Shown: positions 26,901 to 38,204 of the stretch, one piece after another
Numbering within the stretch: position 1 is the stretch's first letter
How the letters are laid out: each line of letters opens with the position of its first letter
Assembly (NCBI RefSeq): GCF_932276165.1
Contig: NC_064002.1
Span: forward strand, 4,526,001-4,590,000
Source: Plutella xylostella
Taxonomy: Eukaryota > Arthropoda > Insecta > Lepidoptera > Plutellidae
Direction: 5' to 3'
Length of the DNA: 64,000 bases
Program-made: the position numbers and the translations under genes
The notes under the pieces: model-generated
What the model was told of the DNA's origin: nothing
The model's input: only the letters and a program-made list of their open reading frames with translations
Databases searched by the model: none

Positions 26901-29900
26901 AGTAATCTTAACAATATATTGAAAAGTTGATGAAAAATGTTACAGTTAAATTATATTTGAGAGTTTTATTGAGCGCAATGCAATTTTATTCATTGTAAGT
27001 GAAGTTCAATTTGTTAGTTAAAGTTATGCGTTTAAAAAGCATCAATTGTTTTTGAATGTTTTCATTAAATCAATGACATCCTAGTTTAGGATAAATTACT
27101 GTTCACAACTTGTTGTTAGTTTCATTGTTTCTAAATTAAATATTCTTGAATTTAATCAAATGATTACATATCTAAGCATATCATTCTGGTAATATTATTT
27201 TCGCGCTTTTTTCATATTAGAATGCAAACTACCTAGTTAGTTTCTCTTGATGAATAAAGGCCAACATATCAATACGTCATAGAATTTGGCTAAGGCGCAT
27301 ATTATAACTACCTACCTAGCTAACTCAAAATGTCTTTGTCACTTCGTTATACACCCGTATAATATTATAATTTTATTAATAGATTACTTACTACTTTACT
27401 TTATTCTTACGTTTAAAATGGCAACTATTATTTTCATACTTATTTTAGGTAATCTTTTTTCTTTAATTTCTTATTTAATCTTAAGCTTTTGGTGTGTTTA
27501 ATTTCATTCTTATTTTTAATTTCATGATTAAAATAATATTATTATATTGATAAGTATTTTTTTTATTTGCCTCTTTCCTTTTTCCTACCTTGATCGTTTC
27601 TTAATACCAATTGTATGAATGCTATGAATATATTGTGGTAAACGGTGATGCTGCAGTGCGTCTAGAATAACGGAACCTCCCATTATTATTTTGAAACCCG
27701 ATTATGTCTACCTAATTAATCATAATCTACTATGTATGTCGAATAATTTATTTATCACAAACGCACACTTCTTATCATACTGAAATTTCTTAGATTCGAG
27801 TTTGATGATGTTAAGGTACTTGTAAATAAACTTATAAATTTTAATGGGATCAATATAATGAGAAGATTGTACGATTGTACGCAATTGGTACTCTTTAGTC
27901 ATACTTAGATCTAACTACTTATACTTAACTAAATTATTATCCTACCACTACTACCCCATTCATATCCTATGCTATGCTTTTCTGTGCTAACATGTATAAA
28001 GAGTCATTCCGAACCACGAACGCTGTGGTCCGGACCTCGCGACGTCTTCGTTTTAGACAACTGTTGAACGTTTTTAATGCAAAGGAGTGAGGGACTCAAA
28101 ATATTGCGAATGATATGTTTTAAATGATTATCAGATGGAATATGTATCGCACAGGGTATAATGAAAATAAATGTATCACTGCGTCCGGGCATCGCTCATA
28201 TCCGGGCCAGTAAATATATGTCCGTGCCACGTCCCTTGTTCCTCCATCAAAAAGAACTGAAATATTATTTTTTATTAGCGAAAATGGTATTATTACTTAT
28301 AAAATTGTTGAAAAGCTTAGGACAAGAAATAATTGTCGGTCTACCGTGATGGTAGATAGAGAGACAATCAGAAAATGCGAAAAACGGGGATGCTAATAAC
28401 TGTTACTTTAATAGGGCATACCTACAATCACTTTGGATTTTTAATTTAATTTCATCTTCTGATATAAGTAGTTATTTTCTTATTACTATGAAAATTACTT
28501 ACCTATGATTGAATATATACATATAACTTAATGGCCTACATTATATACCTAGTTAGGTATATTACATCTTATCAATTATACGAGGTATGAAAAGGTTGCC
28601 CTATTTGAATTGACAGTTATGGTAATTTAAACTTCGTATGTAAATATACACAATTCCATATGTTAATAGTTAAATTTATAGGCCCTATATAGTAAAATTA
28701 ACATAATCATTAGTAACATACTTATTTCAGTAGGCGCTCTAGTGAATAAAAATAGAGAATCTTCTAGAAAGTATCGATTTAAATGATTTTTGATCAATAA
28801 ATTATTTTTTTTCGATTATTTGGACCTTTATTTAATAAAGTAAAATAAAGGTGTGCAAATTAAAGGGTTGTGTGTAAAGTTAAAATAATTAAATAGATTT
28901 AGTCAGTGGTTCTGAATAAATTACCTACCTACCCATTCCCAGGCACATCTGTTTTGTTGACTGTCTTCATACATCTAACACAATTTTAACGTCTACAATC
29001 TACATTTTAATCTTTAATATGCCAAAGACCAATCATTGGGACAAAATGACAGGGATCTATCGATAATTTATTTTCAACTTAAAATATAAAATATTGTACC
29101 TACCCTAACTACTGCAACAAATCCTAAGTTAAAAACAGAATTACCTATACATTTTATAATGATACTAAATCTCTGTTTTTGACTTAAGCTTTATGTATGT
29201 AAATAAGGTAAGCTTTAAAAAGCGAAATATCAACTATTTTGATGAGTATACCTACCTACCATAAATCATTTTACTTAAGTACCTACAATACTTTTTTTAT
29301 TATGCTATATGCCCAGTTAGAGGAAGAGATGACGATAAATAATTTTAGCTGTGGGAAGAAATTACGTTTACGGATGTATTCACTGTTCATCTTAACATAT
29401 AGTAACCAGCCAAGGGGTCTGTATAATAAGGATATTTGATATAAAAAGATGTTCGTAAAACACCACACTTGTATTTTATCGTCACCTGTTTAACTAAATG
29501 GCCATTAGCACTTAACTCAATTACCTACTGCAGCGGTTATGAGATTAATTATTATAAGGTACCTATACAGATAACTAAGTACCTAACTACCCTATTGAAT
29601 TCTAGATTTATTCTTTGTCATTTTATAATAAAATATAGTTGAAATTATGCTGTTTTATTCCTTCGTTGCCCACATAATTTTCTATTCAGATATTTTATGT
29701 TGATGTGATATCGAGATAGTTATTCTTATTCTTGGCGCGTCGATGACAAACTATTGGACGTTGGCAGATTAGCGTCTGCCGTTTATTGCCCAAACATGAT
29801 ATTACGCCATTGGAGATGGCTTCTACGTATACTAAGACATTTCATCAACTAGAACAAGACAAAAGAAACTTACTTCTGACTTACCTTTATCCGATTAATT

Positions 29901-29920
29901 TGAGGAACTTTATAAGATAA
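23958..29920 (+). other. heph: AT-rich 3'UTR/intergenic region downstream of PTB
   Basis: No coding sequence is recognised in about 6 kb after the PTB stop. AATAAA-type signals occur at 24208 and 27252 and again further on, so the end of the PTB 3'UTR cannot be placed. The region is rich in short A/T runs and TAGGTA-like motifs. A 14-bp perfect inverted repeat (26598-26611 and 26698-26711) is the only internal structure I would flag. Confidence 0.5.
26598..26711. repeat. Short element bounded by a 14-bp inverted repeat
   Basis: AACGCTACACACAT at 26598-26611 is mirrored exactly at 26698-26711, enclosing about 86 bp of GC-richer sequence. This could be a small MITE, or a stem in the PTB 3'UTR. 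No target-site duplication is evident. Confidence 0.35.
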
Positions 29921-30120
29921 TAGCTGTTCCCGCGCGCTTCGCTTCGCCTTAAAAAGTTTTCCCGTGGGAATTACGGGATAAAAAGTAGCCTATGTTCTTT
30001 CCCAGGGTCTAGACCATATGTGTACCAAATTTCATTCAAATCCGTTCAGTAGTTTTGGCGTGAAAGAGTAACAGACAGACAGACACAGTTACTTTCGCAT
30101 TTATAATATTAGTTAGGATT
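29921..30120 (+). mobile_element. Lepidopteran interspersed repeat, copy 1
   Basis: The copy starts 'agctgttcccgcgcgcttcg', continues through 'gtagcctatgttctttcccag' and 'ttcattcaaatccgttcagt', has an (ACAG)n-like run, and ends 'tttcgcatttataatattag'. This is the end of a very abundant lepidopteran interspersed repeat. A second copy with a longer ACAG run lies at 51180-51410 and is nearly identical, so both are fairly young. Confidence 0.75.
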
Positions 30121-30667
30121 AGGATAAATCTTAAAACATTCATAAGATATGTACTACATATTAATAAAATTAGGTAGCCGGTAGGGTTTCAATTAAACTA
30201 AAACCTTACAAATTTATTAAAACTAAATAAAGGTAAAAACTTTGTAAACTTTTATAATTCCCGCTTCGCCTCTCCCCGCCATGTATTTCCGGTATAAAGT
30301 AGGAGAGTGCTCATTGGTCTTTGTACACACAGAGTAGATATTACTTTAATTTCCCAGAATACTGACAAAATCGTTCACACTCATGTCGCTGGCATTAGTT
30401 AAAATAGTACCGAACGTTCAAAATACTGCAGATAAAATACCTGCCGAAAGTTAAAAAAAAAAAACGAAAAACAGCCAATACCAAAATGCTCTTTTATATT
30501 TGTTGGTGTATGGTTGGTGTTTATAAAGATAAAAAACATACCTATAGTGCCACAATCTTATCAGCGGTGGTCAGTACCTATGTGCAACAACGAGAAGTCA
30601 TTGTCAAACGTCATTTCATACTACATTTGAGTTGTCAATTTCTGCGAAGAAGCTGACGCTACGTTAT

Positions 30668-30848
30668 TATGTAGTCTGAGCCTATCTGAAACCTAGTTAA
30701 ACATTGTGAGATATGGCGTTTCGACTTTCTCCGTGTTCGGCATCATAAGGGTCACAGTGACAGTTAAATAAAGTCCATTTTTCTCTCCACCTTTAGTTTG
30801 CAAGGTGCGGGTGCCTATATAAATAGAGTGAGTCGCCCGCGCGCCTCA
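30668..30848 (+). promoter_or_regulatory. Promoter-like module (TATA box plus initiator), copy oriented rightward
   Basis: TATATAAATAG (about 30816-30826) is followed about 20 nt downstream by TCAGTTG (about 30846), a good arthropod initiator (TCAGT). That spacing is typical of a pol II core promoter. The whole module is repeated in inverted orientation in the spacer of the inverted repeat (about 35264-35440). Transcription from this copy would run through the minisatellite and both arms of the inverted repeat. Activity is inferred only from motifs. Confidence 0.5.
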
Positions 30849-31563
30849 GTTGGTTTTTGATTTTTGAAGTGAACACTTCGGCAAAATGGCTCAATGTAGC
30901 CACGTTTCTCGTCGGCTTCGCTCCGACGGGGAAAAAAATATAATATTGAATTTGCGGAGTCCTCGCTGCCGGGAGCTGTAGCGTGATGCGGACCAGGCGG
31001 CGCGGGGCCTGCCGGCTGCTGCGCACGCAGCCATTGCTGAGGATTTCGCAACGAAGGTTTGAGTTGATAAGCCGTGAGTAAAATGCTATTATTTACTGCT
31101 TTTAAAAGCTCAGCCACTGGTCATAATGCTCCGGCGCTTGGGGTTTTTATCCCACGCAGTAGGGACCGATTCAATAGTCGTGGTGATGATTGATCACATA
31201 TTCCGGTCCTACTAGTGGCGCTTGAGCTAGATACTTACATTAATGACCGCTTTAAGTAAAGCATATGTTAATTTTATACAGGAAAAAATAATAAAAATAT
31301 ATTTTTCTACCCTCAATTTCTAATATTTTTAGAAAACAGTTGATAAAAACTTTGCTATTACAATAATTCACTTAATTATAGCTTATGAAAGGCTTTACAA
31401 ACAGGAGCTTTCCAGGACCGTCATAGGATTTTTTACAGGAAGCACGTGGCTCCGAGTTTCAGTATGTTGGGACATTGTGGCATGTGCGGCGAGTAATGTG
31501 ATCCGCCGGTACCTACCCGCTGAGGGTAGGCAGGCCGATTCGGTGAAATTAAAGTTTCGTGTA

Positions 31564-31872
31564 ACCTGCACCCGGCCCTGTGCTCCTGCGCTGGCCGCCG
31601 TCTCGTGGCACCTGCATCGCAGCGTACACCCGGCCCTGCGCTCCTGCCCTGGCCACCGGTTCGTGCCACCTGCATCGCAGCATACACCCGGCCCTGTGCT
31701 CCTGCGCTGGCCGCCGTCTCGTGCCACCTGCATCGCAGCGTACACCCGGTCCTGGCCCTGGCCACCGGTTTGTGGTACCTGCATCGCTGCATAGACCCAG
31801 CCATGCACTCCTGCCCTGGCGGCTGTGTTGTCCCACCTGCATCACTGCGCACACCTGGCACTCCTTTTCTGG
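31564..31872. repeat. 58-bp minisatellite, about six units
   Basis: Units begin ACCTGCATCGCAGCGTACAC and continue with a GC-rich 'ccggccctg…ctggcc' part. Starts are at 31564 (short), 31610, 31668, 31726 (51 bp), 31777 and about 31835 (truncated). Two sub-variants (…ccaccggttcgtg… and …ccgccgtctcgtg…) alternate. Because the period is not a multiple of three and the sequence is GC-rich, overlapping open frames run through it on both strands. I do not regard them as genes. Confidence 0.85.
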
Positions 31873-32413
31873 TTGCCAGATCCAAGCGCCCCCTGTCTGG
31901 GAAGAGATTTTATGCTCAGCGGAACCGCCTGCACTATTGCTAGCACGGTCATCATCATCATCAGCCATCATTATGAGTGACTTATTTAGAAGGTATCGAG
32001 TAACGTGCGCTATTCATCAGTGATTTTGGCATATGCAGACGAACGTTTACTGCCAAGGTTGGTCATGTTAGCCATACAAGGGCACACCAACGAAGCCTGA
32101 GTAACCACCTGCAGTCGCCGTAGCCGCATCGGCATGGATGACGACAAATCGGGTAACGTGCACCGCTTCTAAAAGTGTTATAGCACTTCAATTTGATGCC
32201 TCCGCTGAGGTAGGGTATTCTATTAAAGCAGCTTTCTTCTGAACTGCCCAAAGTGACCTGTAGACTGCTCCTGGGGATAGTTGTGCAATCAATTTTTTAT
32301 TTCGATGTCTCTGCTGAAGAAACTGTCTAATGCAGCTTTTGTTCTAAACTGCCTAAAGATCATTGGACTTATGGGAATGGTGACGCACGGTAAGTACAGG
32401 AGCGTTACTCTAT

Positions 32414-32529
32414 ACTGATGAGAAACGAACGAACGAGAGCTGTCGTGCAATCGGCACGTTTAATACATACAAACAGATAGAGCGGCTCGCGCCGCAGTGC
32501 GCTGAAAGTTCGTTTTTCGTCATATAAAG
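32414..32529. mobile_element. MITE-like segment related to the one at 57498-57623
   Basis: It shares 'acgaacgaacga', 'gcaatcggcacg' and 'agatagag' blocks with 57498-57623 in the same order. The ends are imperfect inverted repeats (gaaacgaac / gttcgtttttc). It lies just outside the left arm of the giant inverted repeat, and no copy is mirrored at the other side. Confidence 0.5.
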
Positions 32530-32755
32530 TGATCGCCCAGACACTATCTTTTAAGTGTCATGACACATCGGCAGATTCCAGCTTTGAGTCTTTTCTTTTC
32601 TCGGCTGTGAGCAAAGTGAATCCCACCGGCGAGTGTTCAACCTAAAAGCACTGATCTAATTCCTGATTTCGTGAAAGTCGCTGTTGCTATACCATACCGC
32701 TTCACAAGTTACCGAATTTATTATGATCCTACTGTCGGGTGATCATGATCGGACT

Positions 32756-35242
32756 GTCATCGCGGTTTCTGAGTGGAACCATATTAGCTGTCTTCCTTAT
32801 GTCCCAGTGGATTGTGAGTGTGTATCCGAGCTCTTTGTTGAAAAATGCGTGAACCTCCTACGCAGCAGCTGTCTACTAGTTGTGTATCGAATAAATCGAG
32901 TAATGGTGCTCTTGCACGAGACGACTACCTTTTGGTAAAATTATAACTTCCACTATTCTGGGAACATGCATATACCTACTGTGTACTGTGTATCACATCA
33001 CGTGTAGCCGCAGCCCTACTCAATGTACGGGGCTAGATAATAAACAATGGCAGTCGTCATTGAATTTCTATGAATTTCGAAGGTCATCATTTGGAGCACA
33101 ATCCAAAGTGTGAAAGTACCTATTCATGCCTAAACGGCTTCTCTAATGAAAATGTATTTTTAATTCGATTCTGGCGCAAACGTTTCATAACTATTTTTCA
33201 ACACTGTATCTGCTGAAACTACTTAGACTGACTGGTTAAGATGCAGACGTGCCGTTTTCACAATTCCATTTTGAGTAATCCTCAACTGTTTTATGGATCT
33301 TTCGGTTAGTTACGTAACTAGTTACCAAGTAAAAAATTACTTGTGTCATGCGAGTACGAGCATCTCATTTAGGAGCTCTCTGGCCTCTAGCTGAAGGCTA
33401 GAACTGGTATATATATCTACTAAGCTAGTACAGAGTTATAACCGGGCAGCGGTGACGTGGTAGCTGCTTGATTTATTAGAGTTTGCTGAAAACTTTCTAA
33501 ATAAGTAATAATTATTAGTCATAATATTAACTCTTCGCAGTTCTTTCAGAATGCAATACCAGGTCGCTGAAGTAGGTAACCTTCCTTAGCTGGACAACAA
33601 CAACAACAAGCCTTATTGTTTTAAAGAATGTCACAGTTATTCGCCGTTCCACTGTCATATCGATGTCAAAGGACTTTTTGTTGGGTATAGCTAACTACCT
33701 GAGTTTACCTATAGATAGCCGCAAGCTATCTGCCGTTGGCGAACTGTCAGTTCTGATTGATAAGTCAGGCTCGAGGTGGCTCGTCCAACTGTCCATGTTC
33801 CCGCCACCATGATTGTTGCTTCCACAGATTAGAGAGTCTATGTTGGCTGTCGTTGCATCAGGTCTGATCAGGCACAACTAACATCTTTACGTACCATCTT
33901 TATTTAATCGAGCTAACTATTTTATTTTGTTTTATCTAGGTTGACTTAATGGTTTCAAAATCGAACCTACAACAATGTAAGTAGGTACCTACCTACGTAC
34001 CTTTGAAGTTGCAACAAGGCGAAGCCTTAAGGTTTTGGCCGAGACCTGCCCTTAGTGTTGACGAACATACCTAAAGGTGACCTTGTTAATGTTTTTTATA
34101 TGAAGTACTGAACATTTTACTTATCCTGGTGGCATGACTGATCATTTACTTACCCAGTTAAGACATGTTAGCCGGGTTTCATTTATCAACTATTATAATT
34201 GTTATTGTTGTGTTAATCAATCTTTATTAATTGATGTCATCTACCAAGGAATGCTGCCAGAGCTCATAATATTCACACATGATGATACAGAATGATAGTA
34301 GCCCACAAAATCGGTGCAAAGGCTTATAAAATAACTTTCCTTCCTAGTAGGACTGCACAGGAACTCGTTAACCGCCGAGTTAGTTAGAATACAAAATTAG
34401 ACTGTGTGTTACTTGTCAATCTAGAATATGAATATGGTGACCTGCATCATGTTTTGAAAAACTGAATACTTAGTTATCCGCCAGTGTCACGGCCTTCATC
34501 TAATCTTTTCCAGTAGCTGATGAGGCTGAGATATTTAGTAAAATTATCTTCCCTTCAAGCACCACTCCTCGTTCCAAGGACTAGATGCCGCGCCAGGTGT
34601 TGCAGGCCGTGTCGTCGTACAGGGCTGACTGAGCAGGTCCTCGAGGCTCCAGGGTCGGCTGCTGCATTTCTGAGGTCAGTCCAGAATTACATACCCTAGT
34701 CAGCATGTGCTGACCTGAGCCCCAGCGGCCTGGATCGATATTCTACATTTTACAGCTTTTAAATATTGTTGCAAAGTATTTCACTGGTTCCAGCCATTCG
34801 GCTAGTGTATGTTAAAAATATTGCCTTGACAATAACAAGATTTTGATCAATAATTACTTATAAGTATTGCTTTCGAAGAGGCACTGTGTGTATCCATATG
34901 TATAAATACCTACCTATATGTATAGGTACATACCTTCCATAACTTTCTGATAAGTCAGGAATAATAAGGAAGTACTTAAGTCTTATGTATACTTATACCT
35001 TTCTTTTTAGTATATCTATTACCTAGAAATCTATGCATTATAAATTTATAGATTCAAATATTTATCTACTGATATACTCATCAGTAGCTTATGGGTCACA
35101 GTTGGTTTTCTCTCCACCATGCGATAGTAAACACATCTCACAATGTTTAACTAGGTTTCAGATAGGCTCAGACTACATAATAGACGCATTTTTCCTGAAA
35201 TAAAAATGACATATTATGCATCTAGCCTATCTGAAACCTAGT
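32756..35242 (+). repeat. Left arm of 2.5-kb inverted repeat
   Basis: This arm pairs base for base with 35419-37903 in reverse complement; the sum of paired coordinates is about 70661 in the inner part and 70659 in the outer part. I noticed only a handful of differences, for example near 33296 (2-bp indel), 33765, 34793, 34954 and 34990-35000. I therefore estimate about 99.5% identity. It contains mirrored exon-like pieces and a MITE at its inner end. It encodes no recognisable transposition protein. Confidence 0.95.
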
Positions 35243-35418
35243 CATTTCTGCATGGTGATATTACAACTGAGGCGCGCGGGCGACTCACTCTATTTATATA
35301 GGCACCCGCACCTTGCAAACTAAAGGTGGAGAGAAAAATGGACTTTATTTAACTGTCACTGTGACCCTTATGATGCCGAACACGGAGAAAGTCGAAACGC
35401 CATATCTCACAATGTTTA
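35243..35418 (-). promoter_or_regulatory. Spacer of the inverted repeat, carrying an inverted copy of the promoter-like module
   Basis: The 176-bp loop consists almost entirely of the module seen at 30668-30848, in reverse orientation. Its TATA box reads leftward (plus-strand ctatttatata at about 35290) and its initiator lies at about 35267. Transcription from here would proceed on the minus strand into the left arm only. It is flanked on both sides by copies of the palindromic MITE. Confidence 0.5.
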
Positions 35419-35528
35419 ACTAGGTTTCAGATAGGCTAGATACATAATATGTCATTTTTATTTCAAGAAAAATGCGTCTATTATGTAGTCTGAGCCTATC
35501 TGAAACCTAGTTAAACATTGTGAGATGT
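35403..35528. mobile_element. Palindromic MITE with ~34-bp terminal inverted repeats, intact copy
   Basis: The ends read ATCTCACAATGTTTAACTAG… and the reverse complement …CTAGTTAAACATTGTGAGAT, enclosing about 55 bp with 'gtcatttttatttcaagaaa'. A second copy is inverted at about 35135-35242, with its inner end cut short after CCTAGT. Half-copies mark the outer edges of the block at about 30662-30709 and 37909-37969. No superfamily was assigned. Confidence 0.7.
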
Positions 35529-35991
35529 GTTTACTATCGCATGGTGGAGAGAAAACCAACTGTGACCCATAAGCTACTGATGAGTATATCAGTAGATAAA
35601 TATTTGAATCTATAAATTTATAATGCATAGATTTCTAGGTAATAGATATACTAAAAAGAAGGGTATAAGTAAACATAAGACTTAAGTACTTCCTTATTAT
35701 TCCTGACTTGTCAGAAAGTTATGGAAGGTATGTACCTATACATATAGGTAGGTATTTATACATATGGATACACACAGTGCCTCTTCGAAAGCAATACTTA
35801 TAAGTAATTATTGATCAAAATCTTGTTATTGTCAAGGCAATATTTTTAACATACACTAGCCGAATGGATGGAACCAGTGAAATACTTTGCAACAATATTT
35901 AAAAGCTGTAAAATGTAGAATATCGATCCAGGCCGCTGGGGCTCAGGTCAGCACATGCTGACTAGGGTATGTAATTCTGGACTGACCTCAG

Positions 35992-36080
35992 AAATGCAGC
36001 AGCCGACCCTGGAGCCTCGAGGACCTGCTCAGTCAGCCCTGTACGACGACACGGCCTGCAACACCTGGCGCGGCATCTAG
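35992..36080 (+). pseudogene. Exon-like fragment in the inverted-repeat arm (mirrored in the left arm)
   Basis: After an AG acceptor ending at 35991, an open frame from ATG 35994 to TAG 36078 encodes 28 residues ending LYDDTACNTWRGI. It shows GC-ending codon preference unlike the surrounding AT-rich DNA. It looks like the terminal coding exon of a captured host gene. The mirror copy lies at about 34581-34669 on the minus strand. I do not recognise the protein; chance or a repeat-derived frame remains possible. Confidence 0.35.
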
Positions 36081-36797
36081 TCCTTGGAACGAGGAGTGGT
36101 GCTTGAAGGGAAGATAATTTTACTAAATATCTCAGCCTCATCAGCTACTGGAAAAGATTAGATGAAGGCCGTGACACTGGCGGATAACTAAGTATTCAGT
36201 TTTTCAAAACATGATGCAGGTCACCATATTCATATTCTAGATTGACAAGTAACACACAGTCTAATTTTGTATTCTAACTAACTCGGCGGTTAACGAGTTC
36301 CTGTGCAGTCCTACTAGGAAGGAAAGTTATTTTATAAGCCTTTGCACCGATTTTGTGGGCTACTATCATTCTGTATCATCATGTGTGAATATTATGAGCT
36401 CTGGCAGCATTCCTTGGTAGATGACATCAATTAATAAAGATTGATTAACACAACAATAACAATTATAATAGTTGATAAATGAAACCCGGCTAACATGTCT
36501 TAACTGGGTAAGTAAATGATCAGTCATGCCACCAGGATAAGTAAAATGTTCAGTACTTCATATAAAAAACATTAACAAGGTCACCTTTAGGTATGTTCGT
36601 CAACACTAAGGGCAGGTCTCGGCCAAAACCTTAAGGCTTCGCCTTGTTGCAACTTCAAAGGTACGTAGGTAGGTACCTACTTACATTGTTGTAGGTTCGA
36701 TTTTGAAACCATTAAGTCAACCTAGATAAAACAAAATAAAATAGTTAGCTCGATTAAATAAAGATGGTACGTAAAGATGTTAGTTGTGCCTGATCAG

Positions 36798-36952
36798 ACC
36801 TGATGCAACGACAGCCAACATAGACTCTCTAATCTGTGGAAGCAACAATCATGGTGGCGGGAACATGGACAGTTGGACGAGCCACCTCGAGCCTGACGTA
36901 TCAATCAGAACTGACAGTTCGCCAACGGCAGATAGCTTGCGGCTATCTATAG
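36798..36952 (+). pseudogene. Second exon-like fragment in the inverted-repeat arm (mirrored in the left arm)
   Basis: An open segment lies between an AG at 36797 and a GTAAAC donor at 36953. It encodes Ser/Asp-rich sequence including GSNNHGGGNMDSWTSHLEPD. The left-arm mirror (about 33709-33863, minus) differs by one residue (Leu for Val after EPD). It could be an exon captured with its introns from a cellular gene. No homologue is recognised. Confidence 0.3.
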
Positions 36953-38204
36953 GTAAACTCAGGTAGTTAGCTATACCCAACAAAAAGTCCTTTGACATCG
37001 ATATGACAGTGGAACGGCGAATAACTGTGACATTCTTTAAAACAATAAGGCTTGTTGTTGTTGTTGTCCAGCTAAGGAAGGTTACCTACTTCAGCGACCT
37101 GGTATTGCATTCTGAAAGAACTGCGAAGAGTTAATATTATGACTAATAATTATTACTTATTTAGAAAGTTTTCAGCAAACTCTAATAAATCAAGCAGCTA
37201 CCACGTCACCGCTGCCCGGTTATAACTCTGTACTAGCTTAGTAGATATATATACCAGTTCTAGCCTTCAGCTAGAGGCCAGAGAGCTCCTAAATGAGATG
37301 CTCGTACTCGCATGACACAAGTAATTTTTTACTTGGTAACTAGTTACGTAACTAACCGAGATCCATAAAACAGTTGAGGATTACTCAAAATGGAATTGTG
37401 AAAACGGCACGTCTGCATCTTAACCAGTCAGTCTAAGTAGTTTCAGCAGATACAGTGTTGAAAAATAGTTATGAAACGTTTGCGCCAGAATCGAATTAAA
37501 AATACATTTTCATTAGAGAAGCCGTTTAGGCATGAATAGGTACTTTCACACTTTGGATTGTGCTCCAAATGATGACCTTCGAAATTCATAGAAATTCAAT
37601 GACGACTGCCATTGTTTATTATCTAGCCCCGTACATTGAGTAGGGCTGCGGCTACACGTGATGTGATACACAGTACACAGTAGGTATATGCATGTTCCCA
37701 GAATAGTGGAAGTTATAATTTTACCAAAAGGTAGTCGTCTCGTGCAAGAGCACCATTACTCGATTTATTCGATACACAACTAGTAGACAGCTGCTGCGTA
37801 GGAGGTTCACGCATTTTTCAACAAAGAGCTCGGATACACACTCACAATCCACTGGGACATAAGGAAGACAGCTAATATGGTTCCACTCAGAAACCGCGAT
37901 GACTTGGATGGTTTCAGATAGGCTAGATACATAATATGTCATTTTTATTTCAGGAAAAATGCGTCTATTTAATTTGTTTTGTGATTTTCTGGGTGAAATA
38001 CTGCCAAAAGCGCTGTAATGTGATGCAAGAAAAGTAGTACTATATATATTGGCTTTTATGCAGGAAGAATATCGTATTCAGGCGCCTTTAATTCCGTAAT
38101 TCCGTTTGAAAAATTGGAAGAACGAGTTGCAGCGGCTACAGGTTAGTGTTGCCAAATATGACGAATAATTTTACCCATATATTCTCCATGTAATTTTATG
38201 AAAT

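Larger units (their letters stand above)
35419..37903 (-). repeat. Right arm of 2.5-kb inverted repeat
   Basis: This is the reverse complement of 32756-35242 with a few substitutions and one 2-bp indel. The fact that the two arms are not exactly identical argues against a trivial mirror artefact of assembly, but does not exclude one. Immediately beyond it (37909-37969) lies half of the palindromic MITE. Confidence 0.95.
30662..37969. mobile_element. Composite 7.3-kb block: promoter-like module, minisatellite and giant inverted repeat, bounded by half-MITEs
   Basis: The left edge (from about 30662) starts with the right half of a palindromic MITE (attatgtagtctgagcctat…). The right edge (to 37969) ends with the left half of the same MITE (ggtttcagataggct…gcgtctatt). 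Full copies of this MITE lie inside, at about 35135-35242 and 35403-35528. The block contains a promoter-like module (30668-30848), a 58-bp minisatellite (31564-31872), a MITE-like segment (32414-32529) and a 2.5-kb inverted repeat (32756-37903). No transposase or reverse transcriptase is visible. It may be a non-autonomous foldback-type element, a segmental duplication, or reintegrated circular DNA. The block boundaries are inferred. Confidence 0.5.

Noticed and set aside
31395..32023. Five overlapping 105-150-codon open frames
   Set aside because: They all run through the 58-bp GC-rich minisatellite. The repeated peptides are the repeat unit read in different frames.
33695..36966. Identical short reading frames on opposite strands (33695-33877 and 36784-36966; 32684-32938 and 37721-37942)
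   Set aside because: They are mirror images within the inverted-repeat arms rather than independent genes. I kept only the exon-like interpretation at low confidence.
32756..37903. Inverted repeat as a pure assembly artefact
   Set aside because: The arms differ by several substitutions and a 2-bp indel, and the spacer and outer flanks are distinct. An artefact cannot be fully excluded without long reads.
32756..37903. Same editing-type divergence in the large palindrome
   Set aside because: The few differences I saw between its arms include transversions (for example A/C, G/T, A/T) and show no common orientation, unlike the hairpin at 58.7-60.2 kb.
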